A stretch of 6,797 nt of DNA, taken from assembly GCA_937934465.1 (NCBI GenBank), contig CALGZO010000087.1, positions 1 to 6,797 of the forward strand, read 5' to 3'. Shown here in pieces: positions 5,802 to 6,797 of the stretch. Under the pieces are notes generated by a model. It ran no database searches. It saw only the letters and a list, made by a program, of their open reading frames with translations, and had not been told where the DNA came from. This stretch comes from an uncultured Fimbriimonadales bacterium (GTDB lineage: Bacteria > Armatimonadota > Fimbriimonadia > Fimbriimonadales > GBS-DC). How positions within the stretch are numbered: the stretch's first letter is position 1; each line of letters opens with the position of its first letter. Made by a program: the position numbers and the translations under genes.

Positions 5802-6275
5802 ATGAGCGAGCAGCCGAGTGTATTGCACTGGCGTGTGCATTTGGCGAAGCGTCAGCCCGAGCGGTTGCCCGTGGTGATGCTTGTGCTGATTGGTGTGCCG
5901 CTGCTGGGCATGTGGCTGATGGGGCACTGGATTTTCGCGCTGGTCGCGCTGTGGATGCTCTGGAGCGCGACGGCGGACTTCTTGCTGCCCATCCGCTACG
6001 AAGCCGACGCGGAGGGCGTGCGCCAGCGTGGCTGGTCGCCGCGCGTGATGCGCTGGGAAAAGGTCAAGCGCGTGGTGTGGGGCGAGGACGGCGTGCTGCT
6101 CAGTCCGTTCGCACGCCAGTCGCGCTTAAACGCCTATCGGGGCGTGTTTTTATGGTACGGCGACCACCGCGAGGCGGTCGAGAACTTCGTGCGCGCCCAC
6201 TGCGCCCACGCACTTGGCGAAACCAAACCGAAAAAGAAGCGTCGCCGTAGCACGGACACCCCTGTCCGTGCCTAA
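5802..6275 (+). CDS. Small membrane protein, two helices and a PH-like cytosolic tail
   Basis: I do not recognise this 157-residue protein as a named family. Two hydrophobic helices are visible at about residues 22-40 and 43-62 (LPVVMLVLIGVPLLGMWLMG, then WIFALVALWMLWSATADFLL). A tail follows: YEADAEGVRQRGW, RVMRWEKVKRVVW, GVLLSPF and EAVENFVRAH. This short-strand and final-helix pattern is like the bacterial PH domains found after paired helices; that is inference. It begins 5 bases after the MFS stop and is probably translated by coupling. Oddity: after the basic run KPKKKRRR the last eight residues, STDTPVRA, and the TAA are encoded by the first hairpin repeat of the downstream array (6247-6270 plus CC-TAA), so the original C terminus has been replaced or extended by repeat sequence. 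Confidence 0.75.
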   Translation: MSEQPSVLHWRVHLAKRQPERLPVVMLVLIGVPLLGMWLMGHWIFALVALWMLWSATADFLLPIRYEADAEGVRQRGWSPRVMRWEKVKRVVWGEDGVLLSPFARQSRLNAYRGVFLWYGDHREAVENFVRAHCAHALGETKPKKKRRRSTDTPVRA

Positions 6276-6797
6276 GCAACACTGGTAGCACGGACACTCC
6301 TGTCCGTGCCTAAGCAACACTCGTAGCACGGGCATTCCTGTCCGTGCCTGACGCTTGGACTGAAGTCCAAGCCACCGTAGCACGGACATTCCTGTCCGTG
6401 CCTAAGCAACACTCGTAGCACGGACATTCCTGTCCGTGAACGGACCACGCTTGGACTAAAGTCCAAGCCACCGTAGCACGGACATTCCTGTCCGTGAACT
6501 GACCACGCTTGGACTAAAGTCCAAGCCACTGTAGCACGGACATTCCTGTCCGTGAACGGACCACGCTTGGACTAAAGTCCAAGCCACTGTAGCACGGACA
6601 TTCCTGTCCGTGCCTAAGCAACACTCGTAGCACGGACATTCCTGTCCGTGCCTAAGCAACACTCGTAGCACGGACATTCCTGTCCGTGAACGAACTACGC
6701 TTGGACTAAAGTCCAAGCCACCGTAGCACGGACATTCCTGTCCGTGCCTAAGCAACACTCGTAGCACGGACATTCCTGTCCGTGAACGGACCACGCT
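6247..6797 (+). repeat. Modular array of A and B hairpin repeats (REP/BIME-like), open at right edge
   Basis: Unit A is 24 bases: GTAG, then CACGGACA-TTCC-TGTCCGTG. Twelve copies start at 6247, 6285, 6323, 6377, 6415, 6473, 6531, 6589, 6627, 6665, 6723 and 6761, all in one orientation. Successive A units are joined either by a 14-base linker (CCTAAGCAACACTC, giving a 38-base period) or by a B unit with its flanks (54- or 58-base period). The order is A A A B A A B A B A B A A A B A A B. Stems are nearly invariant, and changes sit mostly in loops: CCCC in copy 1, CTCC in copy 2. Copy 3 has one stem change (CACGGGCA) that leaves a G-U pair in RNA. The linkers are identical rather than diverse, so this is not CRISPR. 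There is no gene from 6276 to the end. Confidence 0.92.
6353..6718 (-). repeat. B hairpin units inside the array
   Basis: Five full B units, GCTTGGACT-AA-AGTCCAAGC, lie at 6353-6372 (centre GA), 6449-6468, 6507-6526, 6565-6584 and 6699-6718; a sixth begins at 6795 and is cut by the window edge. Each full copy is followed by CACC or CACT and then directly by the GTAG of the next A unit. Read on the minus strand, B is therefore tagged GGTG or AGTG and faces away from the following A unit. Confidence 0.9.

Noticed and set aside
6100..6794. Several minus-strand open frames of 65-112 residues with repeating HGQECPCY motifs
   Set aside because: They are hairpin repeats read through in different frames; the 38- and 58-base periods rotate the frame, and none has a ribosome site. 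They overlap the end of the 5802-6275 gene.
6247..6797. CRISPR array
   Set aside because: The sequences between repeats are two recurring, near-identical linkers rather than diverse spacers, and the repeat is a 20-bp palindrome of REP type. No cas genes are present.

Overview
This window is GC-rich bacterial chromosomal DNA. It holds four complete protein genes transcribed rightward, one complete gene transcribed leftward, one 5'-truncated gene at the left edge and one gene remnant. A large share of the non-coding DNA is small palindromic repeats. The lpxK gene points to an outer membrane with lipid A. The dockerin-bearing secreted-protein tail and the dense short hairpin repeats would fit a deep-branching Gram-negative group such as Armatimonadota (Fimbriimonadales-like), but that placement is inference and weakly supported.

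Layout, left to right. Bases 3-560 encode the C-terminal part of a DUF4058 protein. Bases 561-908 are the orphan 3' end of a secreted-protein gene ending in a two-repeat dockerin type I domain. Bases 909-1411 hold no gene. They carry a degenerate CCCTCACC-type element and a cluster of at least seven short hairpins of several sequence families. hpd (4-hydroxyphenylpyruvate dioxygenase, minus strand) spans 1412-2497. It diverges from lpxK (tetraacyldisaccharide 4'-kinase, 2562-3623) across a 64-bp spacer with a 15-bp palindrome. lpxK is followed 4 bp later by an HD-domain phosphohydrolase gene (3628-4293). Bases 4294-4509 contain a roughly 119-bp inverted-repeat element. A nucleoside:H+ symporter-type MFS transporter (4510-5796) follows, then after 5 bp a small two-helix membrane protein (5802-6275). 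From 6247 to the right edge there is a modular array of two hairpin units, A and B, which continues past the window.

The genes do not form one pathway. hpd serves tyrosine catabolism, lpxK lipid A synthesis, and the MFS gene import of a nucleoside-like or sugar-like solute. lpxK with the HD gene, and the MFS gene with the small membrane protein, look like two short transcription units.

The most notable content is the repeat system. The hairpins carry a short tag at one foot, either GTAG or GGTG/AGTG. Several families with different stems share the core ATTCCT. Stems are conserved while loops vary. This is the architecture of REP/BIME elements mobilised by RAYT (TnpA-REP) transposases, although no such transposase gene is in the window. 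One array unit has supplied the last codons and the stop codon of the 5802-6275 gene.
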